NCBI GenBank assembly: GCA_025210395.1
Contig: JAOARV010000048.1
Location: 99,736 to 163,735 of the forward strand
Direction: 5' to 3'
Source of the DNA: Marinisporobacter sp.
Lineage (GTDB): Bacteria > Bacillota > Clostridia > Peptostreptococcales > Thermotaleaceae
DNA length: 64,000 bases
The notes under the pieces are model-generated. The model searched no databases. It was not told the origin of the DNA and saw only the letters and a program-made list of their open reading frames with translations. Shown here piece by piece: positions 1 through 8,612 of this stretch. How positions within the stretch are numbered: the first letter of the stretch is position 1; each line of letters opens with the position of its first letter. The translations under genes and the position numbers were made by a program.

Positions 1-1
1 G

Positions 2-214
2 CAAAGTTTAGAAAAAGAAGAAGTAAAAAAAATACTTTTAGAGTCTTTGAATCAATTAGCAGAAAGAGAAAAAAAAATTGTTGAGCTTTATTATTACTCA
101 GAATTAACGTATAAAGAAATTTCTGCAATACTAGGTGTTTCTGAATCAAGAATTTCTCAGTTACATACCAAGGCAATTATGAAATTAAGAGGAAAATTAG
201 CAAAGGTTTTATAG
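2..214 (+). CDS. fliA: RNA polymerase sigma-28 (FliA/SigD/WhiG) family, C-terminal part
   Basis: Partial gene cut by the left window edge; 70 codons remain and end in TAG at 212-214. The product would direct RNA polymerase to motility and late flagellar promoters. The visible part is sigma region 4: a helix containing LAEREKKIVELYY, then the helix-turn-helix LTYKEISAILGVSESRISQL, then a basic tail. This is the classic region-4 signature that reads the -35 element. Assignment to the sigma-28 branch rests on this signature plus the FapA gene immediately downstream, an arrangement familiar in Clostridia. Regions 1-3 are outside the window, so another sporulation or flagellar sigma-70 family member cannot be fully excluded. 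Confidence 0.8.
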   Translation, partial: QSLEKEEVKKILLESLNQLAEREKKIVELYYYSELTYKEISAILGVSESRISQLHTKAIMKLRGKLAKVL

Positions 215-237
215 AGGGAATAGGATGGTGATGATGA

Positions 238-2037
238 ATGGATAAAAAATCCATTATCACAGAAGGAAAAAGTTTAGAGGAAGCAATTGAAAAGGGATTA
301 AACCTCTTAGACTTAAAACAGGATCATGTTTCTGTGGAAATTATAGAAGAAGGTAAATCTTTTTTTGGGATTGTAAAAAAATTGTTCAAAGTAAAATTAA
401 CTGAAAAAGTGATAGAATGTAAAAAAAATGACGATTCAGAAGAAAATAAAAATGGAAAGTTTGAAATAAAGGAACAAAAAGGGGAGTTATGTTTACTGAT
501 TACTCCTTCAAAAGAAAACATTGTAAATGTAGAAGAAATTATTTTAGAATTAGAAAAAAGAAAAATAAATAATATAGACAGAGAAAAGCTTGAATTAATT
601 TTAAGAGAAAACAAACTATTTACAATAAATATTGAAGAAATTAAAATAACTGACATAATAGATGAAAAAGTAGAAATTGAAATAGCAAAGGATGATATGA
701 AAGCTTATATGACGATTATTCCTCCAAAGGGAGGAATAAAGCTTGAGAAAGATGATATGGAAAGAATTTTAAGAGAGCATCACATTATATATGGGGTAGA
801 TGAATCTCTTATTCAGGAAATTATTTTAAAAAAGCAATATAATCAAAAACAATTAATTGCTATAGGGAAAGAACCTATAAATGGACAAGATGAACAAATA
901 GAATACCACTTCAGTACAGATGATAGAATTAAGCCTCAAATAGATGAAGAAGGGAAGGTTAATTATAAAGAAATAGATAAGATCCAATCTGTGAAAAAAG
1001 GAGATTGTATAGCAGAAAAAACTTTAGCTACAGATGGTGTTGATGGCATGACCATTAAGGGGAAAGTATTAAAGGCTAAAGCAGGGAAAAGTATTGGTTT
1101 TAAAAAAGGTAAAAATGTAATTGAAACAGAAGATGGATTAAAGCTAATTGCAGATGCAGATGGACAGGTAAAACTAGTTGATAATAAAGTAGAGGTGTTA
1201 CAGGTTTATGAAGTAGCTGGAAATGTTGATCATTCAACAGGCAACATTCATTTTGTTGGATCAGTTATAGTCAGAGGAAATGTAAGATCTGGATTTACAA
1301 TAGAATGTTCAGAGGATATAGAGGTTTATGGTGTAGTAGAAGGGGCAACTATTGTTGCTAGTGGAAATATAGTACTTCACAAGGGTATTCATGGGCAAAA
1401 TGTAGGAAAATTAATTAGTAAAAAAGATATTATCTCAAAATATATGGAAAGTTGCTATGTACAAGCTGGCGGAAGTATACAATCAGATGTTATTATGCAT
1501 TGCAATTTAAAATCTAAAGAATCTATTATGGCATTAGAAAAAAAAGGAATGATTGTTGGCGGAGAAATACGAGCTAATATGGAAGTGAATGCAAAATGTA
1601 TTGGTTCACCTATGGCAACTGTTACTAGAATAGAGGTAGGCATTGATCCAGAGATAAAAGAAGAGTATGAAGGTTTGAAACAGGAATTGGAAGTATTATA
1701 TAAAAACAAGGATAGTGTCAGAAAAGCTATAGAATTGTTGACAAGAATATCTCAAAAAATTGAATTACCGAAGGAAAAACAAGAAATGTTAATCAAATCG
1801 AAAAAGACAGAAAAATATTTAAATGAAAAAATAGAAAGTGTCAATACAGCACTTGTTGATTTGCAAAAGACTCTTCAAGAATTATCACATGGAAGAGTGA
1901 ATGCTTTATCAGTAATCCATCCAGGTGTAAGGGTTGTTATTGGTAATTCAGTACATCATGTTAGAGATGAGATTCCATGTGCAACAATTTTAATGGAAAA
2001 TGGAGAAATAAAGATAGGTCCTTATTTAGGGAAATAA
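238..2037 (+). CDS. FapA (DUF342) family protein with N-terminal Jag_N domain
   Basis: 599-residue cytoplasmic protein. Residues about 4-52 resemble the Jag_N domain (a short segment ending in the pattern GKSFFGIVKK). The middle carries the FapA N-terminal region, residues about 310-440 show the repetitive glycine-rich beta-helix typical of FapA/DUF342, and residues about 480-560 are a charged predicted coiled coil. FapA proteins are linked to flagellar assembly and cell-surface polarity in some bacteria; their biochemical role is not settled. It starts 24 bases after the sigma-28 gene, so co-transcription is likely. The ATG at 238 follows GAGGGAATAGGATGG. The family call is firm, the function is not. 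Confidence 0.85.
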   Translation: MDKKSIITEGKSLEEAIEKGLNLLDLKQDHVSVEIIEEGKSFFGIVKKLFKVKLTEKVIECKKNDDSEENKNGKFEIKEQKGELCLLITPSKENIVNVEEIILELEKRKINNIDREKLELILRENKLFTINIEEIKITDIIDEKVEIEIAKDDMKAYMTIIPPKGGIKLEKDDMERILREHHIIYGVDESLIQEIILKKQYNQKQLIAIGKEPINGQDEQIEYHFSTDDRIKPQIDEEGKVNYKEIDKIQSVKKGDCIAEKTLATDGVDGMTIKGKVLKAKAGKSIGFKKGKNVIETEDGLKLIADADGQVKLVDNKVEVLQVYEVAGNVDHSTGNIHFVGSVIVRGNVRSGFTIECSEDIEVYGVVEGATIVASGNIVLHKGIHGQNVGKLISKKDIISKYMESCYVQAGGSIQSDVIMHCNLKSKESIMALEKKGMIVGGEIRANMEVNAKCIGSPMATVTRIEVGIDPEIKEEYEGLKQELEVLYKNKDSVRKAIELLTRISQKIELPKEKQEMLIKSKKTEKYLNEKIESVNTALVDLQKTLQELSHGRVNALSVIHPGVRVVIGNSVHHVRDEIPCATILMENGEIKIGPYLGK

Positions 2038-2052
2038 GGGGAGATGATAGGT

Positions 2053-2382
2053 ATGTCTATAAGACCTATAGATTTTCAAGTATTAATGCCTAAAACCCAG
2101 CAACAATCACAGGAAAATCAAATTGCTAATAATAGGGCAAGCGTAGATCAAGAAAACCTAATGCAGCAAAATAAAATAAACACAGAGCATCAACTTAAAA
2201 AGGTGAATCAATCTGAGAGTAAGGACCATCCAAATATAAGGGATGAACAAAGTAGTAAGCAAAAAGGTAATAAAAGACATTTAGAGAAGAGAAAAAAACA
2301 GGATGAAAAGGGAAAAGATAAAAAGAACAGTGAAAAAAAAGCTATGAACGGAATTGGAATAAATCTTGATATAAAAATATAG
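2053..2382 (+). CDS. Small hydrophilic hypothetical protein following fapA
   Basis: About 109 residues. The N-terminus MSIRPIDFQVLMPKTQQ is followed by a long low-complexity tail rich in Lys, Glu, Gln and Asn that is probably disordered. There is no transmembrane segment or enzyme motif. An in-frame ATG at 2044 sits inside the AGGGGAG ribosome binding site, so the ATG at 2053, nine codon-bases further on with proper spacing, is preferred. It lies 15 bases after fapA and 18 bases before the next gene, so it belongs to the same transcription unit. I do not recognise a functional family. The position suggests a motility-cluster accessory protein, which is inference only. Confidence 0.7.
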   Translation: MSIRPIDFQVLMPKTQQQSQENQIANNRASVDQENLMQQNKINTEHQLKKVNQSESKDHPNIRDEQSSKQKGNKRHLEKRKKQDEKGKDKKNSEKKAMNGIGINLDIKI

Positions 2383-2400
2383 ACGAATTGGTGAGAGAAT

Positions 2401-2901
2401 ATGGGCGATTATATATTTTTTTTTATAGGTATTATTATTGTAATAATAGCTATTGTGATGCTTCGAAAAAATACGAGTATGGAAATTATGGAAGAACTTG
2501 AACATGCTCAAAGAAAAGATAGGATATTATTAGAAAATATTGACCTAGCAGAAAATATTATAAGAGAATTAAAAGAAATAAGTGAAGATACTATAAAAAC
2601 TTTAGATACTAAAACAAATGAGATCTATAAGATGATACAGACATTAGATGAGAAGATAGAAGGATATTCAGTAATGCTACATGAAAAAGAGAATGAGAAA
2701 AATGATGAGGGTGTTGTAACGGTTACTTATAAGAGAGAGGTTGAGAATATAAAAGAAGAGGATCATACTTCACATCAAAATAATGATAAGAAAAAAATAT
2801 TACAATTATATAATCAAGGATATACACCTTCCCAAATAGCGAAAAAGCTTGATAAAGGCATTGGGGAGGTTCAGCTTATATGTAGCCTAAAGAAGAGGTG
2901 A
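2401..2901 (+). CDS. Membrane-anchored coiled-coil protein, SwrB/DUF6115-like
   Basis: 166 residues. Residues about 5-21 form one hydrophobic transmembrane helix. A long charged coiled coil follows (about 25-100), then a linker, then a C-terminal helix-turn-helix-like segment near KILQLYNQGYTPSQIAKKLDKG. One membrane anchor, a coiled coil and a C-terminal helical domain, together with a position between sigma-28/FapA and rpsB, match the DUF6115 family, which includes Bacillus SwrB (activation of flagellar type III export). The assignment rests on architecture and synteny rather than strong sequence recall, so SwrB-type function is inference. Confidence 0.6.
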   Translation: MGDYIFFFIGIIIVIIAIVMLRKNTSMEIMEELEHAQRKDRILLENIDLAENIIRELKEISEDTIKTLDTKTNEIYKMIQTLDEKIEGYSVMLHEKENEKNDEGVVTVTYKREVENIKEEDHTSHQNNDKKKILQLYNQGYTPSQIAKKLDKGIGEVQLICSLKKR

Positions 2902-2905
2902 TCAC

Positions 2906-3352
2906 TTGAGAAAGGATGTATACATAGGTTTATTTTTAGGCATTGGAATAGGTTTAATATTATCCTCAGGATTTCATATTATTTTTCATCAAAACCAGAA
3001 TATTACATATGATGAAGAGTTTATTAAGTCAGAGGCAAGGAAAATAGGAATGATTGACCCAGTAGAATATTTTGATAAGCAAGAAATGAATAATAACATG
3101 AACGAAATAAATACAAAGGAACAAGAAGAAAACAAGTTTATCATTGAAATTCAAAAAGGAGATAGAAGCGAAGATGTTGCTAGAATATTAAAGGAAAATG
3201 ACTTGATACAATCAGAAAGACAATTTTTAAATAAAATAAACGAAAGAAAATTAGAAAATAAACTTAGATGGGGAGAATATGAATTTACATCAAATGATTC
3301 TGAAAAGGAGATCATAGATAGAATTGTTAAGGGAGAACATAAAAAGAAGTAA
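2906..3352 (+). CDS. Short MltG/YceG-like membrane protein without catalytic domain
   Basis: 148 residues from a TTG start at 2906, behind GAGGTGATCAC. Residues about 5-25 are a signal-anchor helix. After a variable linker, residues about 75-145 resemble the LysM-like N-terminal domain of endolytic transglycosylase MltG (FIIEIQKGDRSEDVARILKE, then LRWGEYEF). The catalytic half of full MltG (usually over 300 residues in total) is absent and the frame ends naturally before a terminator, so this looks like a stand-alone short paralogue, not a fragment. It probably binds or senses peptidoglycan at the outer membrane face. Last gene of the motility-associated unit. Confidence 0.6.
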   Translation: MRKDVYIGLFLGIGIGLILSSGFHIIFHQNQNITYDEEFIKSEARKIGMIDPVEYFDKQEMNNNMNEINTKEQEENKFIIEIQKGDRSEDVARILKENDLIQSERQFLNKINERKLENKLRWGEYEFTSNDSEKEIIDRIVKGEHKKK

Positions 3353-3420
3353 ATTCGATTAGAAAAGTTAAAAATTAGGAATTGAAAATAGAAAAGCTAT
3401 CTTATCTTAGTTGATTGAGG

Positions 3421-3445
3421 CTCTCACTTATAGGTGGGAGTTTTA
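3421..3445 (+). terminator. Rho-independent terminator after the motility-associated genes
   Basis: CTCTCAC (3421-3427) pairs with GTGGGAG (3434-3440), with one G-U pair, and is followed by TTTTATT. It closes the upstream unit before the rpsB promoter. Confidence 0.75.
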
Positions 3446-3526
3446 TTAATATATTAAAAATTTGTATATTTATAGGAACAATGGAAATAATATTGTTGTA
3501 TCCATATAAATTTATAAAATTTTTTG

Positions 3527-3556
3527 TTGCAAAAGTTATATAGACTATGTTATACT
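3527..3556 (+). promoter_or_regulatory. Vegetative promoter of rpsB
   Basis: TTGCAA (3527-3532), an 18-bp spacer and TATACT (3551-3556). A TG dinucleotide at 3548-3549 makes it an extended -10 promoter. It lies directly upstream of the folded rpsB leader. Confidence 0.75.
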
Positions 3557-3578
3557 ACTTAAGGTGATTCATCACGCA

Positions 3579-3635
3579 CACTTTGGAATTTTTAAAAGGG
3601 TACCTAATAGGTCTTTTAAAAAGATGAACAAAGTG
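3579..3635 (+). promoter_or_regulatory. Candidate ribosomal protein S2 leader (autoregulatory RNA)
   Basis: A long stem precedes rpsB. Outer arms CACTTTG (3579-3585) and CAAAGTG (3629-3635) pair perfectly. Inner arms TTTTAAAAG (3590-3598) and CTTTTAAAA (3613-3621) also pair perfectly, capped by ACCT/AGGT (3602-3605/3609-3612). Firmicute rpsB transcripts are known to carry S2-responsive leaders; matching this one to that family is inference from position and structure. Confidence 0.55.
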
Positions 3636-3663
3636 GAGGAAAAAAACCAAGGAGGTGAAGGTC

Positions 3664-4362
3664 ATGGCAGTTATTTCCATGAAACAATTACTAGAAGCAG
3701 GAGTACATTTTGGACATCAAACAAGAAGATGGAATCCTAAAATGGCAGAATACATTTTCACAGAAAGAAATGGTATTTATATTATTGACCTACAAAAAAC
3801 AGTAAGAAAGGTTGAAGAAGCTTACAACTTCATTAAGGAAGTTGCAGAAACTAATAAACCAATCCTTTTTGTAGGAACAAAAAAGCAAGCTCAAGAGTCA
3901 ATAGACCAAGAAGCAAAAAGATGTGGAATGTATTATGTAAATCAAAGATGGCTTGGAGGTATGTTAACAAACTTTAAGACAATCAGAAAGAGAATTGAAC
4001 GTCTTAATGAGTTAACAAAAATGGAACAAGAAGGAATGTTCGATGTTCTTCCTAAGAAAGAAGTAATCAAGCTTAAGCATGAGCAAGAAAAACTTGAGAG
4101 ATTCTTAGGTGGAATTAAAGAAATGAATGAACTTCCAGCTGCAATTTTTGTAGTTGATCCAAGAAAAGAAAGAATCGCAGTTAGAGAAGCACATATATTA
4201 GGAATACCAGTAGTAGGTATTGTTGATACAAACTGTGATCCAGATGAAGTGGATTATGTTGTTCCGGCTAATGATGATGCTATTAGAGCAGTTAAATTAA
4301 TCACTGCAAAAATGGCAGATGCAATTATTGAAGCAAAACAAGGCGAACAAATGGAAGAATAA
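3664..4362 (+). CDS. rpsB: 30S ribosomal protein S2
   Basis: 232 residues from the ATG at 3664. It is the head protein of the small ribosomal subunit needed for S1/mRNA engagement. The N-terminus [20 protein letters not shown] and the internal FVGTKKQAQ and [16 protein letters not shown] segments are textbook S2, and the length is normal. An in-frame GTG at 3655 lies within the AAGGAGGTGA ribosome binding site, so the ATG at 3664 is the start. It is followed by tsf, as in nearly all bacteria. Expression is probably set by the extended -10 promoter and the structured leader upstream. Confidence 0.98.
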   Translation: MAVISMKQLLEAGVHFGHQTRRWNPKMAEYIFTERNGIYIIDLQKTVRKVEEAYNFIKEVAETNKPILFVGTKKQAQESIDQEAKRCGMYYVNQRWLGGMLTNFKTIRKRIERLNELTKMEQEGMFDVLPKKEVIKLKHEQEKLERFLGGIKEMNELPAAIFVVDPRKERIAVREAHILGIPVVGIVDTNCDPDEVDYVVPANDDAIRAVKLITAKMADAIIEAKQGEQMEE

Positions 4363-4368
4363 TTAAGA

Positions 4369-4412
4369 GGGTAAGGGTGACGAAGGAATGAATTTCCTTC
4401 CTTCTCTTACCC
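4369..4412 (+). promoter_or_regulatory. Intercistronic two-tier hairpin between rpsB and tsf
   Basis: GGGTAAG (4369-4375) pairs with CTTACCC (4406-4412), and inside it GAAGGAA (4382-4388) pairs with TTCCTTC (4394-4400). The following stretch is CTTCTATTATATTTT, not a clean T-run. This could be an attenuator or processing signal balancing rpsB and tsf output. Confidence 0.5.
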
Positions 4413-4450
4413 CTTCTATTATATTTTATTATACGTAAGGAGGAATTCTC

Positions 4451-5368
4451 GTGGCTATTACAGCAGCTATGGTTAAAGAATTAAGAGTAAAAACAGGTGC
4501 TGGTATGATGGATTGTAAGAAAGCATTAACAGAAGTAAATGGCGATATGGAAAAAGCTGTTGATATTTTAAGAGAAAAAGGTTTAGCAAAGGCAGCTAAA
4601 AAATCAGGAAGAGTGGCAGCAGAAGGTTTAGTAGATATTGCTATGAATGAAGATCATACAAAAGCAGTTGTAGCTGAGGTAAACTCTGAAACTGATTTTG
4701 TTGCAAAAAACGATGAGTTTAAAAGCTTTGTGAGAAATGTAGCAGTTACAGCGTTAAATAGTGATAAAGAAAATATAGAAGAACTATTAAATGGAAAATA
4801 TTTAGATACAGATGCAACTGTACAAGAGACATTAAATGATAAAATCGCTAAAATAGGCGAAAATATGAGTGTTAGAAGATTCCAAAAAATAGACATGAAG
4901 AATGGAAAAGTTGCAGGATATATTCATGGAGCTGGAAAAATAGGTGTATTAGTTGGATTAGAAACAAGTTCTGATTCAGAAGAAATACTTGCATTAGGAA
5001 AAGATTTAGCAATGCAAGTAGCTGCTATGAATCCAAAATATATTTCTAGAGATGATGTAGATGCAGAGTACATAGAACATGAAAAAGAAATATTAAAGCA
5101 ACAAGCATTAAATGAAGGAAAGCCTGCGAATATCGTAGAAAAAATGATTGTTGGTAGATTAAATAAGCAATTAAAAGAAATATGCTTATTAAATCAAGCA
5201 TTTGTTAAAAATCCAGATTTATCTGTAGAGCAATTAATTAAAGAAGTGAGCAAAAAACTTGGAACTGAGATTAAAATAGCAAGTATTTCTAGATTTGAAG
5301 TAGGAGAAGGAATTGAGAAAAAAGAAGAAAACTTTGCAGAAGAAGTAGCTAAACAAATAAATAAATAG
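4451..5368 (+). CDS. tsf: Translation elongation factor Ts
   Basis: 305 residues from GTG at 4451, behind AAGGAGGAATTCTC. EF-Ts is the guanine nucleotide exchange factor that recycles EF-Tu-GDP. The N-terminal UBA-like domain (MVKELRVKTGAGMMDCKKAL) and the TDFVAKNDEF motif, which contacts EF-Tu, are intact, followed by two dimerisation subdomains. Length is normal. It sits 88 bases after rpsB with a hairpin between, and ends in a strong terminator. Confidence 0.98.
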   Translation: MAITAAMVKELRVKTGAGMMDCKKALTEVNGDMEKAVDILREKGLAKAAKKSGRVAAEGLVDIAMNEDHTKAVVAEVNSETDFVAKNDEFKSFVRNVAVTALNSDKENIEELLNGKYLDTDATVQETLNDKIAKIGENMSVRRFQKIDMKNGKVAGYIHGAGKIGVLVGLETSSDSEEILALGKDLAMQVAAMNPKYISRDDVDAEYIEHEKEILKQQALNEGKPANIVEKMIVGRLNKQLKEICLLNQAFVKNPDLSVEQLIKEVSKKLGTEIKIASISRFEVGEGIEKKEENFAEEVAKQINK

Positions 5369-5390
5369 CTAATTTTTTAAAATTAAACAT

Positions 5391-5418
5391 AGAGAACACA
5401 CTTGGTGTTCTCTTTTTT
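5391..5418 (+). terminator. Terminator after tsf
   Basis: AGAGAACAC (5391-5399) and GTGTTCTCT (5405-5413) form a perfect 9-bp stem, followed by a T-run. Confidence 0.88.
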
Positions 5419-5438
5419 AAAATAACCTTTAAATAAAA

Positions 5439-5467
5439 TTGAAGGTTTTTCGTAAAGTTTGTAGAAT
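5439..5467 (+). promoter_or_regulatory. Promoter of pyrH-frr
   Basis: TTGAAG (5439-5444), a 17-bp spacer and TAGAAT (5462-5467), about 20 bases upstream of the pyrH start and downstream of the tsf terminator. Confidence 0.6.
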
Positions 5468-5472
5468 AATAA

Positions 5473-6201
<729 letters not shown>

Positions 6202-6204
6202 ATC

Positions 6205-6762
6205 ATGAATTTACAAGTTCATAAAGAATTAGAAGGAAAAATGGAAAAAACCATTAGGGTATTTAAAGAAGATTTAAATACGATTCGTGCAGGACGAGCA
6301 AATCCAGCATTATTAGACAAGATAGTTGTAGAATATTATGGAAATCCTACACCATTAAAGCAAATGGCAGGTATATCAGCTCCTGAACCGAGATTGCTTG
6401 TAATACAACCTTATGATAAAACATCTATACAATCTATTGAGAAGGCAATATCTCAGTCAGATTTGGGAATCAATCCATCTAATGATGGAAATGTTATTCG
6501 ATTAGGAATACCTCAATTAACAGAGGAGAGAAGAAAAGAATTAGTAAAAGTTGTAAAGAAAACAGGAGAAAATGCAAAAGTCGCTTTAAGAAACGAAAGA
6601 AGAGAAGCAAATGATAAACTAAAGAAAATGCAAAAAGATGGAGAACTAACAGAAGATGATTTAAAAAAAGCAGAAGATGTAGTACAAAAAATGACAACTA
6701 AGTTTGGACAAATTATTGATGAATTAATAGGTAAAAAGGAAAAAGAAATGTTGGAGGTATAA
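6205..6762 (+). CDS. frr: Ribosome recycling factor
   Basis: 185 residues. With EF-G it splits post-termination ribosomes. The sequence has the standard L-shaped RRF pattern: a three-helix coiled-coil domain containing EDLNTIRAGRANPALLDKI and RKELVKVVKKTGENAKVALR, and a beta-rich domain around YYGNPTPLKQMA. Length matches the family exactly. Start ATG at 6205 follows AAAGGAGGATTAAATC. Co-transcribed with pyrH. Confidence 0.98.
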   Translation: MNLQVHKELEGKMEKTIRVFKEDLNTIRAGRANPALLDKIVVEYYGNPTPLKQMAGISAPEPRLLVIQPYDKTSIQSIEKAISQSDLGINPSNDGNVIRLGIPQLTEERRKELVKVVKKTGENAKVALRNERREANDKLKKMQKDGELTEDDLKKAEDVVQKMTTKFGQIIDELIGKKEKEMLEV

Positions 6763-6765
6763 TAT

Positions 6766-6951
6766 TTGAATAAAATACCTGATGTTGTAGGGTTTGAACT
6801 AAAAAGAGCTCTTGAAATGATAGAGCCTAATTGGAAAACTTCTATCAAAGAGACGAATTCTCCTAAGATCAAAGAAGTTACAGACCAGTGTAGAGTTATT
6901 AAGCAAAAAAATATGGAACATCACATAGAACTAGTTGTGAGTTATTTTTAA
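6766..6951 (+). CDS. Small stand-alone PASTA-like protein
   Basis: 61 residues from TTG at 6766, three bases after frr and preceded by GGAGGTATAATA. The pattern IPDVVGFELKRALEMIE, then a strand-rich second half ending in VVSYF, looks like one PASTA domain, the beta-lactam and muropeptide-binding module normally found at the C-terminus of PBPs and Ser/Thr kinases. Here it has no transmembrane segment or signal peptide and would be cytoplasmic, which is unexpected for a PASTA fold. It sits between frr and uppS and is closed by a GC-rich hairpin. Function unknown; the domain call is by eye. Confidence 0.6.
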   Translation: MNKIPDVVGFELKRALEMIEPNWKTSIKETNSPKIKEVTDQCRVIKQKNMEHHIELVVSYF

Positions 6952-6952
6952 G

Positions 6953-6970
6953 CCCCCTGTCCTGAGGGGG
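6953..6970 (+). terminator. GC-rich hairpin after the PASTA-like gene
   Basis: CCCCCT (6953-6958) and AGGGGG (6965-6970) with a 6-nt loop. The T-tract is weak (TGATATTTCTTTT), so it may only attenuate transcription into uppS. Confidence 0.5.
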
Positions 6971-7011
6971 TGATATTTCTTTTAGCCAAATTAACTGGAG
7001 GAATAACAAAT

Positions 7012-7770
7012 ATGAGAAATCTATTTGCTAAAGATAGTAAAAAAAATGATGAAGAAAACCTAAATTTGGATAGATTACCAAAGCATATCGCTATGATCAT
7101 GGATGGAAATGGACGATGGGCTAAAAAGAGAGGATTGCCAAGAACAGCGGGACATAAAGCAGGGGTAGAGGCATTAAGAGAAGTTATTCGTACTTGTTCA
7201 GAACTTGGTATTGGGTATTTAACTTTATATGCTTTTTCTACTGAAAATTGGAAAAGACCTGTAGATGAAGTATCTGCTTTGATGAAGCTGCTTGTATATT
7301 ATTTAAGAAAAGAAGTGAAAGAATTACATAAGAATAATGTAAAGATTAGAACCATAGGAGATATTAGTAAGTTACCACAAAATTCCCTTAAGGAAATCAA
7401 TTCAGCTGTAGATTTAACAAAAAATAATACAGGATTAGTAGTAAATATTGCATTAAACTACGGAGGAAGAAATGAAATTTTAAATGGGGTTAAAGGAATT
7501 TGTCAGAAAGTAAAAAATAATGAAATTAATATTGAACAAATTGATGAAGATTATTTTGAAGAGTTTTTAGACACAAAAGGAGTACCAGACCCAGATTTGG
7601 TGATTAGGCCAAGTGGAGAATTAAGGATTAGTAATTTCTTATTGTGGCAGATTGCTTATAGTGAATTTTGGTTTTCAAACATTTTTTGGCCAGACTTTAA
7701 TCGGGAAAGTTTGATAGAGGCAATTATGGATTATCAAAAAAGAGATAGAAGATTTGGGGGAATTAAATAA
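7012..7770 (+). CDS. uppS: Isoprenyl transferase (undecaprenyl diphosphate synthase)
   Basis: 252 residues. It condenses IPP onto FPP in cis to make the C55 undecaprenyl diphosphate carrier for peptidoglycan and teichoic acid. Motifs visible: the catalytic Asp loop [30 protein letters not shown], and the C-terminal [19 protein letters not shown]. The ATG at 7012, after CTGGAGGAATAACAAAT, gives the usual length; further upstream in-frame codons run through the hairpin and are not favoured. First of the membrane-lipid genes uppS-cdsA-dxr-rseP-ispG. Confidence 0.96.
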   Translation: MRNLFAKDSKKNDEENLNLDRLPKHIAMIMDGNGRWAKKRGLPRTAGHKAGVEALREVIRTCSELGIGYLTLYAFSTENWKRPVDEVSALMKLLVYYLRKEVKELHKNNVKIRTIGDISKLPQNSLKEINSAVDLTKNNTGLVVNIALNYGGRNEILNGVKGICQKVKNNEINIEQIDEDYFEEFLDTKGVPDPDLVIRPSGELRISNFLLWQIAYSEFWFSNIFWPDFNRESLIEAIMDYQKRDRRFGGIK

Positions 7771-7784
7771 AGGTGGTGATATAG

Positions 7785-8570
7785 ATGCGCATAAGAATTA
7801 TTTCTGCATTACTTGCAATACCTTTGTTTTTGTTTGTTATGATCAATAGAGGCATTGTACTAGATATTTCCGTATTTATACTAACGATGATTGCTGTGAA
7901 TGAATTTTTTAATGCTTTTCAGAATATAGATATTATACCTTTAAAATCAGTTGGATTTTTAAGTGTTATCTTCATGTTTGGGATTACTTTGAAAAACTTC
8001 ACATTAGAATGGATCATGATATGGTTTTTTACTAGCATGTTATTGATTTTAGTGAATAATTTATTTAAAAAGAAATTTGATATGCTTTCATTAAGCGTAA
8101 CAGCTATTGGAATATACTATGTGGTGTTTTTTATGTATCACATTGTTTTTATTTCACATCATAGTAAATATAGTGAGCTAATTTGGATGATTTTTATTGT
8201 TGCTTGGGCAACAGATACCTTTGCATACTTTACAGGTTATTTTTTTGGAGCTAAAAAGCTTTGCCCTAGTATTAGTCCAAAAAAAACTGTAGAAGGGGCT
8301 ATAGGAGGAATATTAGGAAGTATTGGTATAAGTGCTCTATTTGGTTATTCCGTTATGCCCAAAATACTTTTTCATTGTGTAGCTATTGGCTTCTTAGGAA
8401 GTATTATAGGACAATTTGGAGACTTGACTGCATCCATATTTAAAAGATATACAAAAATTAAGGATTATGGAAAAATAATGCCGGGGCATGGAGGCATTTT
8501 AGATAGATTTGATAGTATACTCTTTACTGCACCTATGGTATATTATTATATTATATTTTTCATAAAGTAA
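7785..8570 (+). CDS. cdsA: Phosphatidate cytidylyltransferase (CDP-diacylglycerol synthase)
   Basis: 261-residue integral membrane enzyme that makes CDP-diacylglycerol from CTP and phosphatidic acid, the branch point of phospholipid synthesis. It is strongly hydrophobic with about seven or eight predicted transmembrane segments. The family signature is in the last quarter: SPKKTVEGAIGG, GDLTASIFKR, KDYGKIMPGHGGILDRFDS. Binding site AGGTGGTGATATAG precedes the ATG. It follows uppS by 14 bases, in the order seen across Firmicutes. Its product is used by the pgsA further along the window. Confidence 0.96.
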   Translation: MRIRIISALLAIPLFLFVMINRGIVLDISVFILTMIAVNEFFNAFQNIDIIPLKSVGFLSVIFMFGITLKNFTLEWIMIWFFTSMLLILVNNLFKKKFDMLSLSVTAIGIYYVVFFMYHIVFISHHSKYSELIWMIFIVAWATDTFAYFTGYFFGAKKLCPSISPKKTVEGAIGGILGSIGISALFGYSVMPKILFHCVAIGFLGSIIGQFGDLTASIFKRYTKIKDYGKIMPGHGGILDRFDSILFTAPMVYYYIIFFIK

Positions 8571-8612
8571 GAAATAAAGTTTAAAACTGAATAATGCTGA
8601 AGGGATGGTTAT

